Notes: a model not told the origin generated them from the sequence alone. A stretch of 64,000 nt of DNA from Actinomycetota bacterium (GCA_019347675.1 JAHWKW010000002.1:124001-188000); one strand, 5' to 3'; shown: positions 16,842-25,547, numbered from the stretch's first letter. Program-made: numbers and translations.

Positions 16842-17819
16842 CTAGGTCCTAGGACGCCGGCTGCGCTCACGCAAGGTGGCTGCCGCCTCGGCCGCGACAG
16901 CCTCCACCGGCTCGTCGAGCACCAGGCGCCCGTTCCATCGCCGTAGCAGCTCCTCGTTCAGCTCGCGGAACGGATCCAACGCCGCGACCGCCTGCGGGTG
17001 GGTGCGTCGCAGGCCCTCGTGGATCACCGGAGCCACCACGAAAGCCGGGAACACGCCCCGCGGGTCGTCCAGCGGCTTCAAGCCCCGGACCCAGGCGTTG
17101 CCGTCGGTGCGGGTGGTCAACCCCGCAACGCACTCGCCGCGTTCGACCCCGCGCACCGCGTCCTCGGGCGGGACCGCCAGCACCTGCGTGCGGACGAACT
17201 CGTCCAGCGTCCTGTCGGTGCGGATGACGTACACCCGGACCACCTCGGCCAGCCCGTCGGAGCGGCTGGCGAACTCCGCATGGACGCACAGCCGCGGGAG
17301 GTCTTCGTCGCGGGCGGCATCGTCGGTGGACGCCAGGACCGTGGCGAGATCCTCGAGGTCGTCCATCCACTCCCGCGCCGGCGGACGTTGGACCACGAAG
17401 GCCAAGGTGGCGTTGACCCCGGTCGGCGCCAGCCACTCCAACGGGTGACGGCGCGCATCCGCCCGGCTCACGCGCTCGTAGGACGCGGCGGGATCGCGTG
17501 GCGGGTCGACGAGCCCCAGCGCATCCATCCACACTGCGCCGGTGTAGCTGGGAACGACCTCCACGTCGCCCAGCTCGACCGCCTGGCGGGCATCGCGCGC
17601 ATCGGCGAACTCCACCACATCGGCGGCGACGTCGTCCGCCTCGAGCAGAGCGACCAGCACATGCGCCAACAGTGACGCCTCGCGCTCGGGACCGGTGCCG
17701 ACCCGGACCGGGTGCTGCCCGTCCGGGGCGTGACGGGCGTGTCGCGCCCACGCCGCGACACCACCCGCCGCGCCGACGGCGAGGATCGTGAGGACGACCA
17801 GGGCACGGCGCACGGACAC
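16842..17819 (-). CDS. OpuAC-like ABC transporter substrate-binding protein
   Basis: A 325-residue exported protein. It starts at GTG 17819 (or 17813) with a basic N-terminus and a hydrophobic segment (ALVVLTILAVGAAGGVAAW), then the type-II periplasmic-binding fold of glycine betaine/choline-binding (OpuAC) proteins: VRVGTGPEREASLLAHVLVALLE, VEVVPSYTGAVW, and a C-terminal ELNEELLRRWN. No permease or ATPase gene lies next to it, so its transporter, if any, is elsewhere. There is no lipobox Cys, so it is a secreted or signal-anchored form. Ligand identity is inferred only from family. Confidence 0.85.
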   Translation of the reverse strand: MSVRRALVVLTILAVGAAGGVAAWARHARHAPDGQHPVRVGTGPEREASLLAHVLVALLEADDVAADVVEFADARDARQAVELGDVEVVPSYTGAVWMDALGLVDPPRDPAASYERVSRADARRHPLEWLAPTGVNATLAFVVQRPPAREWMDDLEDLATVLASTDDAARDEDLPRLCVHAEFASRSDGLAEVVRVYVIRTDRTLDEFVRTQVLAVPPEDAVRGVERGECVAGLTTRTDGNAWVRGLKPLDDPRGVFPAFVVAPVIHEGLRRTHPQAVAALDPFRELNEELLRRWNGRLVLDEPVEAVAAEAAATLRERSRRPRT

Positions 17820-17907
17820 AGGGTGCCACCGTCGGCCAGGAACGCCACCGGGAACGGCGGATCGGCCCGTCGGGTACCCTCCGTCCACCCCGCCCGGGAG
17901 TGCGGCG

Positions 17908-18849
17908 ATGTCCCCAGAACACCCCCTCAGGTTGTCGCGCCGGGGGTTGCTCCGCGGCCTCGGTGGACTCGGCATCGCCGGGCTCCTCGCCGCCTGCGGT
18001 GAGCGCCGCCCCGCCGGGACGGCGTCTCCGGCTCCCACCGGCACCCCTGAAGACGTCCGCCAGGCCGTGTTGGACCAGGCGGGGATCGACGCCCCGCTCG
18101 ACCTCAGCGTCATCCTGCCGGCCGGGTTCTTCCTGACCGGCCCGGGCCGGCGGGTGGTGTTCGGGCTGGGGACCTCGCCGACCGAGGTCGTCGGGAACCT
18201 GGACGTCGAGGCGTACCTGGTCAGCGATCTGGGGTTGGAGGTGGCCGAGGGCCCGCTGCAGGCCAGCTTCCACGAGGAGGGCCTGGAGGGCCGGGGGATC
18301 TACGTGATCACCACATCGGTCCAGGACCCGGGCACCTACTGGCTGGCAGCGGCGTCGTCGGAGCACGCCGCGGTCGGGGCGCTCAACATCTTCGACGCGG
18401 CCCGCAGCCCGCTGCCCGAGATCGGGAGCGCGTTCCCGTCGGCGCCGACTCCCACGGTCGAGGATGCGATGGGCATGGACGAGCTGTGCACCCGCGAACC
18501 GGACTGCTCCATGCACGACGTGTCACTGGAGGCTGCGCGGGCCGACGGACGACCGGTCGTGATGACCGTCGCGACACCGAAGTACTGCAAGACCGCCATC
18601 TGCGGCCCCGTGGTCGACATCGTGGAGGGCCTAAAGGGCAGCTCCGGTCGTGACGACGTGGCCTGGATCCACGTTGAGGTCTTCTCCGACGCCGGGAACA
18701 CCCCGATCCCGCTGGTGGCCCAGGACGGGCCCCTGCCGCTGCCGTCGGAGCCGTGGACGTTCTTCGTCACGTCCGACGGCAACCTCGCCGACCGCTACGA
18801 GGGCCCGACGCCGGCCGATCTGCTCCGGACGTCACTGGACCAGATCTAG
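17908..18849 (+). CDS. Tat-exported lipoprotein with thioredoxin-like fold
   Basis: The 313-residue protein has a twin-arginine signal with RRGLLRGLGGLGIAGLLAAC, whose terminal Cys is a lipobox, so it is a Tat-exported lipoprotein. An N-terminal Ig-like region (about 50-150) is followed by a thioredoxin-like region with TVATPKYCKTAICGPVVD (a C-x4-C arrangement) and a terminal strand PWTFFVTSDGNLADRYEG. This resembles actinobacterial redoxin-like lipoproteins, although the C-x4-C is not the usual CxxC. Its stop overlaps the start of the DUF3105 gene by one base. Confidence 0.82.
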   Translation: MSPEHPLRLSRRGLLRGLGGLGIAGLLAACGERRPAGTASPAPTGTPEDVRQAVLDQAGIDAPLDLSVILPAGFFLTGPGRRVVFGLGTSPTEVVGNLDVEAYLVSDLGLEVAEGPLQASFHEEGLEGRGIYVITTSVQDPGTYWLAAASSEHAAVGALNIFDAARSPLPEIGSAFPSAPTPTVEDAMGMDELCTREPDCSMHDVSLEAARADGRPVVMTVATPKYCKTAICGPVVDIVEGLKGSSGRDDVAWIHVEVFSDAGNTPIPLVAQDGPLPLPSEPWTFFVTSDGNLADRYEGPTPADLLRTSLDQI

Positions 18850-19352
18850 TGCGAGGCGCCCCGTGGGTCGCGGCGCTGGCCGTGCTCGCCACGGGGTTGC
18901 CCGGCTGCGGCGACGGCGACGCGCAGGTCGCGTGCGGTGCGGTCGAGCACCCCGAGGTGCAGGCCGGCAGCCACCTGATCGGAGGCGCCACACCGCCGGT
19001 CCCCTACTCGTCGACCCCGGGGACCTCCGGATGGCACGCCGCCGGGGCGCCCCGGACGGGGGTCTTCGGGGCGGCGGATCCGCTCAGCGAGCCGGAGATC
19101 GTCAAGGCCCTGGAGGTCGGCCAGGTCGTTGCCGCCTACGACCCCACGCGCCTGGCCGCCGACGCCACCGCGCAGCTCGAGGAGCTGGCGCACGACCGCT
19201 TCGCCGGTGCGCTGACAGTCACCCCGTTCTCCGGTGACCTCGGGGCGCCGCTGGTGCTCAACGCCTGGGGGGTGCGCCAGCCGTGCACGGGCGTGGACGC
19301 CGACGCGATCGGGGCGTTCGTCGAGGAGCACGCCGAACCACACCCTCACTGA
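18849..19352 (+). CDS. DUF3105 family lipoprotein
   Basis: A 167-residue protein from GTG 18849, coupled to the preceding gene. A short signal ends in GLPGCGDGD, a likely lipobox. The family motifs are present: GAVEHPEVQAGSHL, PVPYSSTPGTSGWH and FSGDLGAPLVLNAWG. DUF3105 proteins are surface proteins of unknown function often next to thioredoxin-like or DUF305 proteins, as here. The 3' end overlaps the convergent ogt gene by seven bases. Confidence 0.88.
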   Translation: MRGAPWVAALAVLATGLPGCGDGDAQVACGAVEHPEVQAGSHLIGGATPPVPYSSTPGTSGWHAAGAPRTGVFGAADPLSEPEIVKALEVGQVVAAYDPTRLAADATAQLEELAHDRFAGALTVTPFSGDLGAPLVLNAWGVRQPCTGVDADAIGAFVEEHAEPHPH

Positions 19353-19897
19353 CGAGGGGCTGGCCCTCGTTGCGCCGACTGCAGCGCCCCCTCGAGGGCC
19401 AGCAGCGCGTGCTTGAGGTGCGCCCCGCCGGTGTACCCACCGACGTCTCCGCCGCGGCGCACGACCCGGTGACAGGGCACCACGATCGCGAGCGGGTTGG
19501 CCCCCAGGGCGTTCCCCGCGGCCCGGGCGGCGCGGGGGTTGCCCGCGGCCGCCGCGACCTCCCCGTACGTCGCGACCTGCCCGTAGGGAATGCGTGCCGT
19601 TGCGTGCAGAACACGGCGTGCGAACCCGTCGCCGAGCAGTGACCAGTCCAGCGGCAGGTCGAAGACGGTCTGCGCGCCGGCGAAGTACCCGTCGAGTTGG
19701 TCGCGGACGGCCGCGAGACGGGGCGGATCCTCGACCGTGCGCGCAGACAGCCGCTCCGCCAGCTGCTGCACCGCCTGGCCGACGCCGTCAGCGACGAACA
19801 CGACCGCGGCCAGCCCGTCGGCCGTGACCGCGGCCAGCAGCCGCCCCAGCGGTGAGGGCAGGACCGTGTACGCCACCGTGGCGTCGGGCGGCGTCAC
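19346..19897 (-). CDS. ogt: Methylated-DNA-protein-cysteine methyltransferase
   Basis: Ogt removes methyl groups from O6-methylguanine by transfer to its own cysteine. The 183-residue protein has the ribonuclease-H-like N-terminal domain, then RIPYGQVATYGEVAAAAG, the active site PCHRVVRRGGDVGGYTGG with the acceptor Cys, and a helix ending HALLALEGA. It starts at GTG 19897 overlapping the thiE-like stop by four bases. It is the last gene of a four-gene minus-strand operon starting at 21193. Confidence 0.94.
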   Translation of the reverse strand: MTPPDATVAYTVLPSPLGRLLAAVTADGLAAVVFVADGVGQAVQQLAERLSARTVEDPPRLAAVRDQLDGYFAGAQTVFDLPLDWSLLGDGFARRVLHATARIPYGQVATYGEVAAAAGNPRAARAAGNALGANPLAIVVPCHRVVRRGGDVGGYTGGAHLKHALLALEGALQSAQRGPAPRQ

Positions 19898-20526
19898 AGC
19901 GGATGCGCCGCCAGGGCCCGGCGCAGAGCCCAGCACACCGGACCGGGGTCGTCGACCGCATCCAGCCCCTCGGCCAACAGCCGCCCCGCCCCACGGTCCA
20001 GCGCGCCGGTCGCTGCAGCGAGGTCCGCCCCGGCCGGAGCGAACCAGACGTGCGGGCACCGCCCCGACGCGTACTCGATCAAGCCGTCGCCCACCGCGAC
20101 GTAGTCTACATCCTCGTCCGCGGCGGCCGCCACCGAGGCCGCACGGCGCGCGGTGCGGCCGATCAGCAGGTCGGGGCCCACGACCCTGCGGGCGTGGTCT
20201 GGGGGGGCGTCCACCGGGCCGACGTGGACACCGTCTGCGCCCACCTGCACGGCCAGCCCCGGGAGGCCATCCACGACGAACAGCGCCCCGTACCGGTCGC
20301 AGACGCGCCGGAACGCGTCCGCGGCGACGCGGAGGGCGTCCTCCGGGGCGGTGGGTTCGCGTAGCAGCAGCAGGTCGACGCTGCCCTCGCACAGGGCCGC
20401 CAGCCGCCCGCCGAGGTCGCCGGTGGCCGGGCGGGTCCCGGCGACCGCCGCCAGCCGCGAGTCGGCGAGTCGGGCCTGGCGCCGCTCACCGGCCGGGGAC
20501 AGGCTCGGGAAGACCGTCACGGCCAC
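19894..20526 (-). CDS. Thiamine phosphate synthase-like TIM-barrel protein
   Basis: The 210-residue protein resembles ThiE/TenI: LLLREPTAPEDALRVAADAF, FVVDGLPGLAVQVGADGVHVGP, GRTARRAASVAAAADEDVDYVAVG, GAGRLLAEGLDAVDDPG. The diphosphate-binding segments are weaker than in true ThiE and the sequence is short, so it may be a TenI-like paralogue rather than the thiamine enzyme. No other thiamine genes lie nearby. It overlaps the membrane-protein gene before it by ten bases and ogt after it by four. Confidence 0.75.
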   Translation of the reverse strand: MAVTVFPSLSPAGERRQARLADSRLAAVAGTRPATGDLGGRLAALCEGSVDLLLLREPTAPEDALRVAADAFRRVCDRYGALFVVDGLPGLAVQVGADGVHVGPVDAPPDHARRVVGPDLLIGRTARRAASVAAAADEDVDYVAVGDGLIEYASGRCPHVWFAPAGADLAAATGALDRGAGRLLAEGLDAVDDPGPVCWALRRALAAHPL

Positions 20527-20852
20527 CGGTCCTGTCGGCCACGGTCGCGCCGCCGGCGCGGCGGGAGCAGGCCAACGTCATCACCCGCGAGGCGGTCGCC
20601 ACGCTCGCCGGCGCGGACCATCCCGCGCAGAGCTGACCACGCCACCAGGCCGACGGCGCTCACCACCGTGCCGAGCCCCGCCACACCGAGCCAGAGCCGG
20701 ACGGCTGCGGCCGACAAGCCACCGGTCAGGCCGGCGCTGAGCACCGCGCCGAGCACCGCGAGCGCCGCCCAAACGGCGCCGACCACACCGATGCGTCGCC
20801 GCACCCACGCGAAGTCGATGACAGGCTCGTCGCGCTGGTCGCTGGCCGGCAC
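20517..20852 (-). CDS. Small membrane protein, unknown
   Basis: A 111-residue protein with two predicted helices (about residues 20-45 and 50-72), then a basic tail ending in Arg-rich sequence. It starts with GTG 20852, two bases after the stop of the preceding gene, and its tail overlaps the thiE-like gene by ten bases. The pattern resembles small actinobacterial two-helix membrane proteins; I do not recognise the family. Confidence 0.7.
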   Translation of the reverse strand: MPASDQRDEPVIDFAWVRRRIGVVGAVWAALAVLGAVLSAGLTGGLSAAAVRLWLGVAGLGTVVSAVGLVAWSALRGMVRAGERGDRLAGDDVGLLPPRRRRDRGRQDRWP

Positions 20853-20854
20853 GA

Positions 20855-21193
20855 CTACAGCCCGGGGTCGCCGAGGTCGACCCGCAACGTCCGCAGGGTT
20901 CGGGTGATCTCGGTGCGGACCGCGTCGGGGTCGGGACGCAGCCGCACGTCGTGGCGCGGGTACAGCTCCTGGAACGTCGTCTCGCCCGCCCCGATCTGCA
21001 TGCCGTGCTCGAGGAAGAAGTCCCCGAGCAGGAACGCCCAGGTGAACACCACCTCGTCACTGAAGTCGTGGACGCTGAAGGTCAGGAACCGGTTGAACTC
21101 CAGCACCCACTGCTGTCCGCCCCATCGGCTGGTCCCCGCATCCTCGAAGCCGAGCGCCACCAGGCTCTCGGCGAACGTGTCCGCCTGGGTCAC
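20855..21193 (-). CDS. Conserved hypothetical protein
   Basis: The 112-residue soluble protein is rich in aromatic residues (RWGGQQWVLEFNRFLTFSVH, VVFTWAFLLGDFFLEHG). I do not recognise a family or active site. The start is GTG 21193; the longer frame upstream runs antisense through the kinase gene and is not coding. It is the first gene of an operon with a membrane protein, a thiE-like gene and ogt, and lies divergent from the kinase, 105 bases away. Confidence 0.7.
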   Translation of the reverse strand: MTQADTFAESLVALGFEDAGTSRWGGQQWVLEFNRFLTFSVHDFSDEVVFTWAFLLGDFFLEHGMQIGAGETTFQELYPRHDVRLRPDPDAVRTEITRTLRTLRVDLGDPGL

Positions 21194-21298
21194 GGTGTGG
21201 CCTCCGACAGCCGAAGTCGCCTTCAGAGTACGCGAGTGCCCGACGGTTGAGGTCCGCGCCTGGGATGCCGTGGCGGTTGAGTGTCCTATCATCCGGGC

Positions 21299-23203
21299 GT
21301 GTCGGAGTCCCCCCCCTCGAGTACCGCCACGCTGCTCGGCGGTCGCTACCGCGTCGTCGAGGAGATCGCGCGCGGCGGCATGGCAACGGTCCACCGCGGC
21401 GTGGACGTCGTCCTGGATCGTCCCGTCGCGATCAAGATCATGCACCGCCATCTCAGCGCTGAGCCCACCTTCCTCGACCGCTTCCTGCGTGAGGCGCGGG
21501 CCGCGGCGGGTCTGTCGCACCTCAACGTGGTCGCCGTCTACGACTGGGGACACGATCGCGACGACGCGTACCTCGTGATGGAGCAGGTCAACGGGCTGTC
21601 GTTGCGGCAGGTGCTGCGCGCCCGCGGGCGGCTCTCGCCCGCCGAGACCACCGCCGTGTTGGCCCCTGCCGCGGCGGGGATCGCAGCCGCGCACCGCCGG
21701 GGGATCGTCCACCGCGACGTCAAGCCGGACAACATCCTCGTCGCCGACGACGGCGTGGTGAAGGTCACCGACTTCGGACTGGCCCGTGCCGCCGCGACCA
21801 GCACGCAGACGTTCGCGCCGGGGTCGCTGGTGGGGTCCCCGCACTACCTGGCGCCCGAGGCGGTCCGCGACGAGCAGCTCGACGAACGCGCCGACGTGTA
21901 CGCCCTTGGCGTGGTCGCCTACGAGTGTCTGGTCGGCCACCCGCCGTTCCAAGCCGACAACGCCGTCGCCACCGCCGTGCGCCACACCCGCGAGACCGTC
22001 CCGGCACCGTCGACGATGGTGGAGGCCGCGGCAGCCCTCGACGAGGTCGTCACGACCGCCACAGCCCCCGACGCCGCCGACCGGTACCCGGATGCGGCGG
22101 CGTTCGCTGCGGCGCTCCGCGCCGCGGTCCCCGACAGCGAAGTCGTCGCAACCAGCCGTGACCCCGACCGAGCGACGGTGGTGATCCCCCCCGAGACGAC
22201 CGACACCGTCGTGCCGTCGCCCGCACCGGCCGACACGGACGTCTCCGAGCGGCCGGCGCCGCGGCGGCGCCCCCGCCAACGTCCCGGTCGGGCTCGGCGG
22301 TGGGTCCGGAAGGCCGTCGGCGCACTCGTCCTGCTGGCGTTGGTTGCCGGTGGCGGGTACCTGGCTTGGGACCGCTACGTCGCACCCGTCACGCCGGTCC
22401 CCGACGTGGTCCAGCTGTCGCGCGAGGACGCCGTCCGAGAGCTCCGAGAGTCGGGCTTCGCCCCGGCCATCGACGACGACAGCGTCTTCGACCGCACGAT
22501 CCCCGCCGACCACGTGGCCGCGCAGGACCCCACCGGCGACGTCCGCCGGGGGACCACGGTCGTGCTGACCCTGTCCGCTGGACCGCCCGATGTGCCCGGC
22601 GGCGTCCCGGAGGTCGTCAACGTCCCGGCCGCGGACGCGCAGGCAACGCTGGAGGAGCTCCACCTGGTGGTCGAGGTTCACGAGACCTACCACGAGGAGG
22701 TGGCCGAGGGCCTGGTGATCGCCGTCGACCCGCCCCCCGGGACCACCATCAAGGAAGGTGCCAGCGTGGCGCTGGCCGTGAGCCGGGGACGCCAGCCGAT
22801 CACGGTCCCCGGCGTCGTCGGCGACGGCGAAGGCGAGGCGTCGGCCGCGGTCGCCGCGGACGGCCTCGATCCGGTGGTGGTCGACCGGGTGTTCAGCGAC
22901 GAGGTTCCCGCAGGCGTGGTGGTCGACCAGCGCCCCAAGCCGGGTGCGACCGCCTACCGTCAGGACCGCGTCGAGCTGGTGGTGTCCAAGGGGCCCCAGC
23001 CGTTCCCGATGCCCGAGGTGCGTGACACGCAGCGTTCGGACGCGGTCCGGATGCTGGAGCAGCTGGGGCTGAGCGTCGAGGTCCGCGAGCAGGAGCGCAT
23101 CTTCGGGTTCGGCGGCCGCAAGGACACGGTCGCCAAGCAGGACCCAGACCCGGGCGTCACCGTCCGGCGGGGAGACCGCGTCACCATCTACGTGTGGAGG
23201 TGA
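21299..23203 (+). CDS. PASTA-domain serine/threonine protein kinase (PknB-like)
   Basis: The 634-residue receptor kinase has a Hanks-type domain (about 17-275): glycine loop EIARGGMATVHRG, VAIKIM Lys, catalytic HRDVKPDNIL, DFGLA, and activation segment GSPHYLAPE. A basic Pro-rich juxtamembrane stretch and one helix near 338-357 follow, then four extracellular PASTA repeats (about 362-634). PASTA domains bind peptidoglycan fragments and lipid II, so this kinase likely senses wall synthesis and phosphorylates division proteins. Start at GTG 21299; GTG 21281 is an alternative, with a TATCAT element just before 21299 suggesting a leaderless message. Confidence 0.95.
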   Translation: MSESPPSSTATLLGGRYRVVEEIARGGMATVHRGVDVVLDRPVAIKIMHRHLSAEPTFLDRFLREARAAAGLSHLNVVAVYDWGHDRDDAYLVMEQVNGLSLRQVLRARGRLSPAETTAVLAPAAAGIAAAHRRGIVHRDVKPDNILVADDGVVKVTDFGLARAAATSTQTFAPGSLVGSPHYLAPEAVRDEQLDERADVYALGVVAYECLVGHPPFQADNAVATAVRHTRETVPAPSTMVEAAAALDEVVTTATAPDAADRYPDAAAFAAALRAAVPDSEVVATSRDPDRATVVIPPETTDTVVPSPAPADTDVSERPAPRRRPRQRPGRARRWVRKAVGALVLLALVAGGGYLAWDRYVAPVTPVPDVVQLSREDAVRELRESGFAPAIDDDSVFDRTIPADHVAAQDPTGDVRRGTTVVLTLSAGPPDVPGGVPEVVNVPAADAQATLEELHLVVEVHETYHEEVAEGLVIAVDPPPGTTIKEGASVALAVSRGRQPITVPGVVGDGEGEASAAVAADGLDPVVVDRVFSDEVPAGVVVDQRPKPGATAYRQDRVELVVSKGPQPFPMPEVRDTQRSDAVRMLEQLGLSVEVREQERIFGFGGRKDTVAKQDPDPGVTVRRGDRVTIYVWR

Positions 23204-23255
23204 TCGGCGCCGGGTCGCGGCCTGGAAGCGCCCCGGCCCGGACGGACAGCCGTGG

Positions 23256-24215
23256 TCACTGCCAGGCGGCTCCGCGGTCGCGACCGCGCGCCGGCCAACC
23301 CAGCAGCGTCACGTCGCTCAGTGCCACGTCAGGGGACCGCTCCCCGGGGAAGCTGCCGACGACCTCGAGCGTGACGAGACGGCCGAACACCGGCTGCGGG
23401 AAGGTGACCTGCTGGTCACCGGGGAGGTCGTGGAGGCTCACCTCGAAGACCGCGTCGTCGTCGACCGACACCACCACCTGCGACACGCGTCCAGCCGCTG
23501 CGAACGCGTCGTCGTCACGCTGGTCGCCGTTGCGCACGACCAGCGCGGCGATCCACGCACGTCCGGACAGGCGCAGCTGGATCCGGCTGCCCACACCAGC
23601 GCTCTGCCACGTGGTGGACGGATCCCCGTCGACCACGAACCTGGCCGTGTCCGTCGACGAGGTTGCGCTGTTCCCGGCGATCTCGAGCGCGACGGGGTCG
23701 TCTGGGTACAGCGACGCCTCGAAAAGGGGCAGCCCGCGGGTGGCTTCCATATCGAGGCCGACCTGCCGGTAGATGAAGGCGCCGATCAGGGTGCCGATCA
23801 GCGCCCCGATCAGCACGACCAGGACGACCCGGCCGACCCGCGACGGCGAGGCCGCGGCGCTGACGGCACCGCCGTCGACCGCACCTGTCCCCGCGACAGC
23901 GAGGCTGTCCGCCAGCTCGCCGGAGTGGAGGTCGGCACCGCACCGCCCGCACACGTCGCGCGTGGGGCTGTTGGCCGCCCCGCACCGGCGGCACGTCGCG
24001 AGAACCCGCCCAGCAGGTGCAGACGCCCGCTGCTCGGCACGGTCGTCGCCCCCGAGCGTGACCGGCGGTTCGGTGGCCGCCGAGGCCGTCCTGGCCTCGG
24101 CGGGTCGGTGCAGGCGCTGCCCGCAGAAGGGACAGAACCTGGCATCGACTGCGACGGGTGCCGAGCACGACGGGCAGGCCGTCTGTGCCTCACCCGTGAC
24201 CTCGCGCCCGCCCAT
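23256..24215 (-). CDS. Double zinc-ribbon membrane protein with discoidin-like domain
   Basis: The 319-residue protein has two zinc ribbons (CPSCSAP/CPFCGQ near residues 13-35 and CRRCGAA/CGRCGAD near 80-105), a low-complexity linker, one helix (about 138-160), and an extracytoplasmic beta-rich domain with FVVDGDPSTTWQS and VSLHDLPGDQQVTFPQPVFGR. That pattern fits an NADase-type/discoidin-like ligand-binding fold. The ATG at 24215 is preferred; an in-frame start 11 codons upstream exists. The role is unknown; it may bind glycans outside the cell. Confidence 0.8.
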   Translation of the reverse strand: MGGREVTGEAQTACPSCSAPVAVDARFCPFCGQRLHRPAEARTASAATEPPVTLGGDDRAEQRASAPAGRVLATCRRCGAANSPTRDVCGRCGADLHSGELADSLAVAGTGAVDGGAVSAAASPSRVGRVVLVVLIGALIGTLIGAFIYRQVGLDMEATRGLPLFEASLYPDDPVALEIAGNSATSSTDTARFVVDGDPSTTWQSAGVGSRIQLRLSGRAWIAALVVRNGDQRDDDAFAAAGRVSQVVVSVDDDAVFEVSLHDLPGDQQVTFPQPVFGRLVTLEVVGSFPGERSPDVALSDVTLLGWPARGRDRGAAWQ

Positions 24216-24314
24216 CGTCCCCCCGCCGGACCTGCGCGCAGGGTACACACCGACGGTGCGAACCCGACGACGTGCGGTTCGCGCACACGGCGAGATCTCG
24301 ACTACCCTCCGGGC

Positions 24315-24386
24315 ATGCGATCCCGCAATCGGTACGGCTTCTGGTTCACTGGCTTCCGGCCTCGGGGCCAGCTCGACAGACGCTGA
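24315..24386 (+). CDS. Aromatic-rich leader peptide of the DAHP synthase gene
   Basis: A 23-codon reading frame begins MRSRNR, has a core YGFWFTGF, and ends with a basic tail and TGA. It lies directly before a GC hairpin and 170 bases before the aroF start. One Tyr, one Trp and three Phe in eight codons is the composition expected for a ribosome-stalling attenuator that senses charged aromatic tRNAs. A TACCCT element six bases before the ATG suggests a leaderless leader transcript. Confidence 0.75.
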   Translation: MRSRNRYGFWFTGFRPRGQLDRR

Positions 24387-24428
24387 ACGCGAGCAACGAG
24401 CGAGCCCCGGGTTTCAGCCCCGGGGCTC
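24361..24428 (+). promoter_or_regulatory. Attenuator with alternative hairpins upstream of aroF
   Basis: The terminator-like stem pairs GAGCCCCGG (24402-24410) with CCGGGGCTC (24420-24428), nine perfect pairs with a 9-base loop. The competing antiterminator pairs CTCGGGGC at 24361-24368, just after the leader's aromatic codons, with GCCCCGGG at 24404-24411. The two cannot form together. No strong T-run follows, so the hairpin may terminate weakly or act on ribosome access. Confidence 0.65.
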
Positions 24429-24485
24429 TGTGGTTCCGGTCCGAGGGGCCACCAGGTGACGAGCACAAGATCAAGGGAGGACACC

Positions 24486-25547
24486 ATGGTGGTCGTGATG
24501 CGCGCCACCGCGACCGACGAGGACGTGGCCAACGTGGTCGCCGCGGTCAGCGAGGTCGGTGGCGACGCGTTCGTCAGCCGCGGCAAGCACCAGACCATCG
24601 TGGGGCTGGTGGGAGACATCAGCCAGTTCGTCGAGCTGCCCCTGCACGCGTTCCCGGGCGTGGAGGACGTCATCCGCGTCTCGAAACCGTACAAGCTGGT
24701 CAGCATCGAGACCCACCCCCGACCGTCGACGGTGATGGTCGGCGACGTCCCCATCGGCCGGGACACGTTCACGCTGATCGCCGGGCCCTGCGCGGTCGAG
24801 ACCGAGGAGCAGACGCGGACAGCGGCCCGCATGGCGCACGACGCCGGGGCGGCGATCCTCCGCGGCGGGGCGTACAAGCCACGCACCTCGCCCTACTCCT
24901 TCCAGGGCCTGGGGGAGAAGGGCCTCGACATCCTCAAGGACGTGTCACGCGAGCTCGGCATGCCCTACGTCACCGAGGTGGTCACGCCCCGCGATGTGGA
25001 GGTCGTCGCCGACAAGGCCGACATGCTCCAGATCGGCACCCGCAACATGCAGAACTTCCAGCTGCTGAAGGAAGCCGGGTTGTCCAACAAGCCGGTGCTC
25101 TTGAAGCGTGGGATGACCGCCACGATCGAAGAGTGGATCATGGCGGCCGAGTACATCGCCCACACCGGCAACCTGCAGATCGTCCTGTGCGAACGGGGCA
25201 TCCGGACGTTCGAGACCGCCACGCGCAACACGCTCGACGTGTCGTCCGTCCCGGTCGCCCAGTCGCTGACGCACCTGCCGGTGATCGTCGACCCGTCCCA
25301 CTCCGGGGGGAAACGCGACCTCGTGTTGCCCCTGGCGCGGGCGGCGATCGCCGTCGGGGCGGACGGGGTCATCGTCGACGTGCACCCGCGCCCCGAGGTC
25401 GCACTGTGTGACGGACCGCAGGCTCTGATCCGCGACGACCTGGTGCAGCTGCGTCAGGACGTGGTCCGCTTCGCCGACCTGGTCGGTCGCCAGGTGGCCC
25501 GGCCCGCCACCGAGCAGCCCGCCGGGGCGTGGGGGCGGGGCGGGTGA
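24486..25547 (+). CDS. aroF: 3-deoxy-7-phosphoheptulonate synthase (DAHP synthase)
   Basis: The first enzyme of the shikimate pathway condenses phosphoenolpyruvate and erythrose 4-phosphate. The 353-residue protein is the AroA(I-beta)/KDO8PS-like type: an N-terminal ferredoxin-like regulatory domain (1-75, VVVMRATATDEDVANVVAAV), then the barrel with IAGPCAVET, LRGGAYKPRTSPYSFQG, IGTRNMQNF, LLKRGM and VDPSHSGGKRD. The N-terminal domain often gives feedback control by Tyr or Phe. The ATG at 24486 follows AAGGGAGG. Transcription is probably attenuated by the leader upstream. Its stop overlaps the next gene by four bases. Confidence 0.97.
   Translation: MVVVMRATATDEDVANVVAAVSEVGGDAFVSRGKHQTIVGLVGDISQFVELPLHAFPGVEDVIRVSKPYKLVSIETHPRPSTVMVGDVPIGRDTFTLIAGPCAVETEEQTRTAARMAHDAGAAILRGGAYKPRTSPYSFQGLGEKGLDILKDVSRELGMPYVTEVVTPRDVEVVADKADMLQIGTRNMQNFQLLKEAGLSNKPVLLKRGMTATIEEWIMAAEYIAHTGNLQIVLCERGIRTFETATRNTLDVSSVPVAQSLTHLPVIVDPSHSGGKRDLVLPLARAAIAVGADGVIVDVHPRPEVALCDGPQALIRDDLVQLRQDVVRFADLVGRQVARPATEQPAGAWGRGG

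Noticed and set aside
14745-16946. 733-codon plus-strand open frame opposite dnaE2
   Set aside because: It is antisense to a clear dnaE2 and part of it is the translation of the 21-bp repeat (TSPAVHP array). High GC content keeps antisense frames open; no family motifs.
21194-22693. Long minus-strand extension before the 112-residue hypothetical gene
   Set aside because: It runs opposite the kinase gene and has no start signal; only the last 112 codons have plausible coding style.
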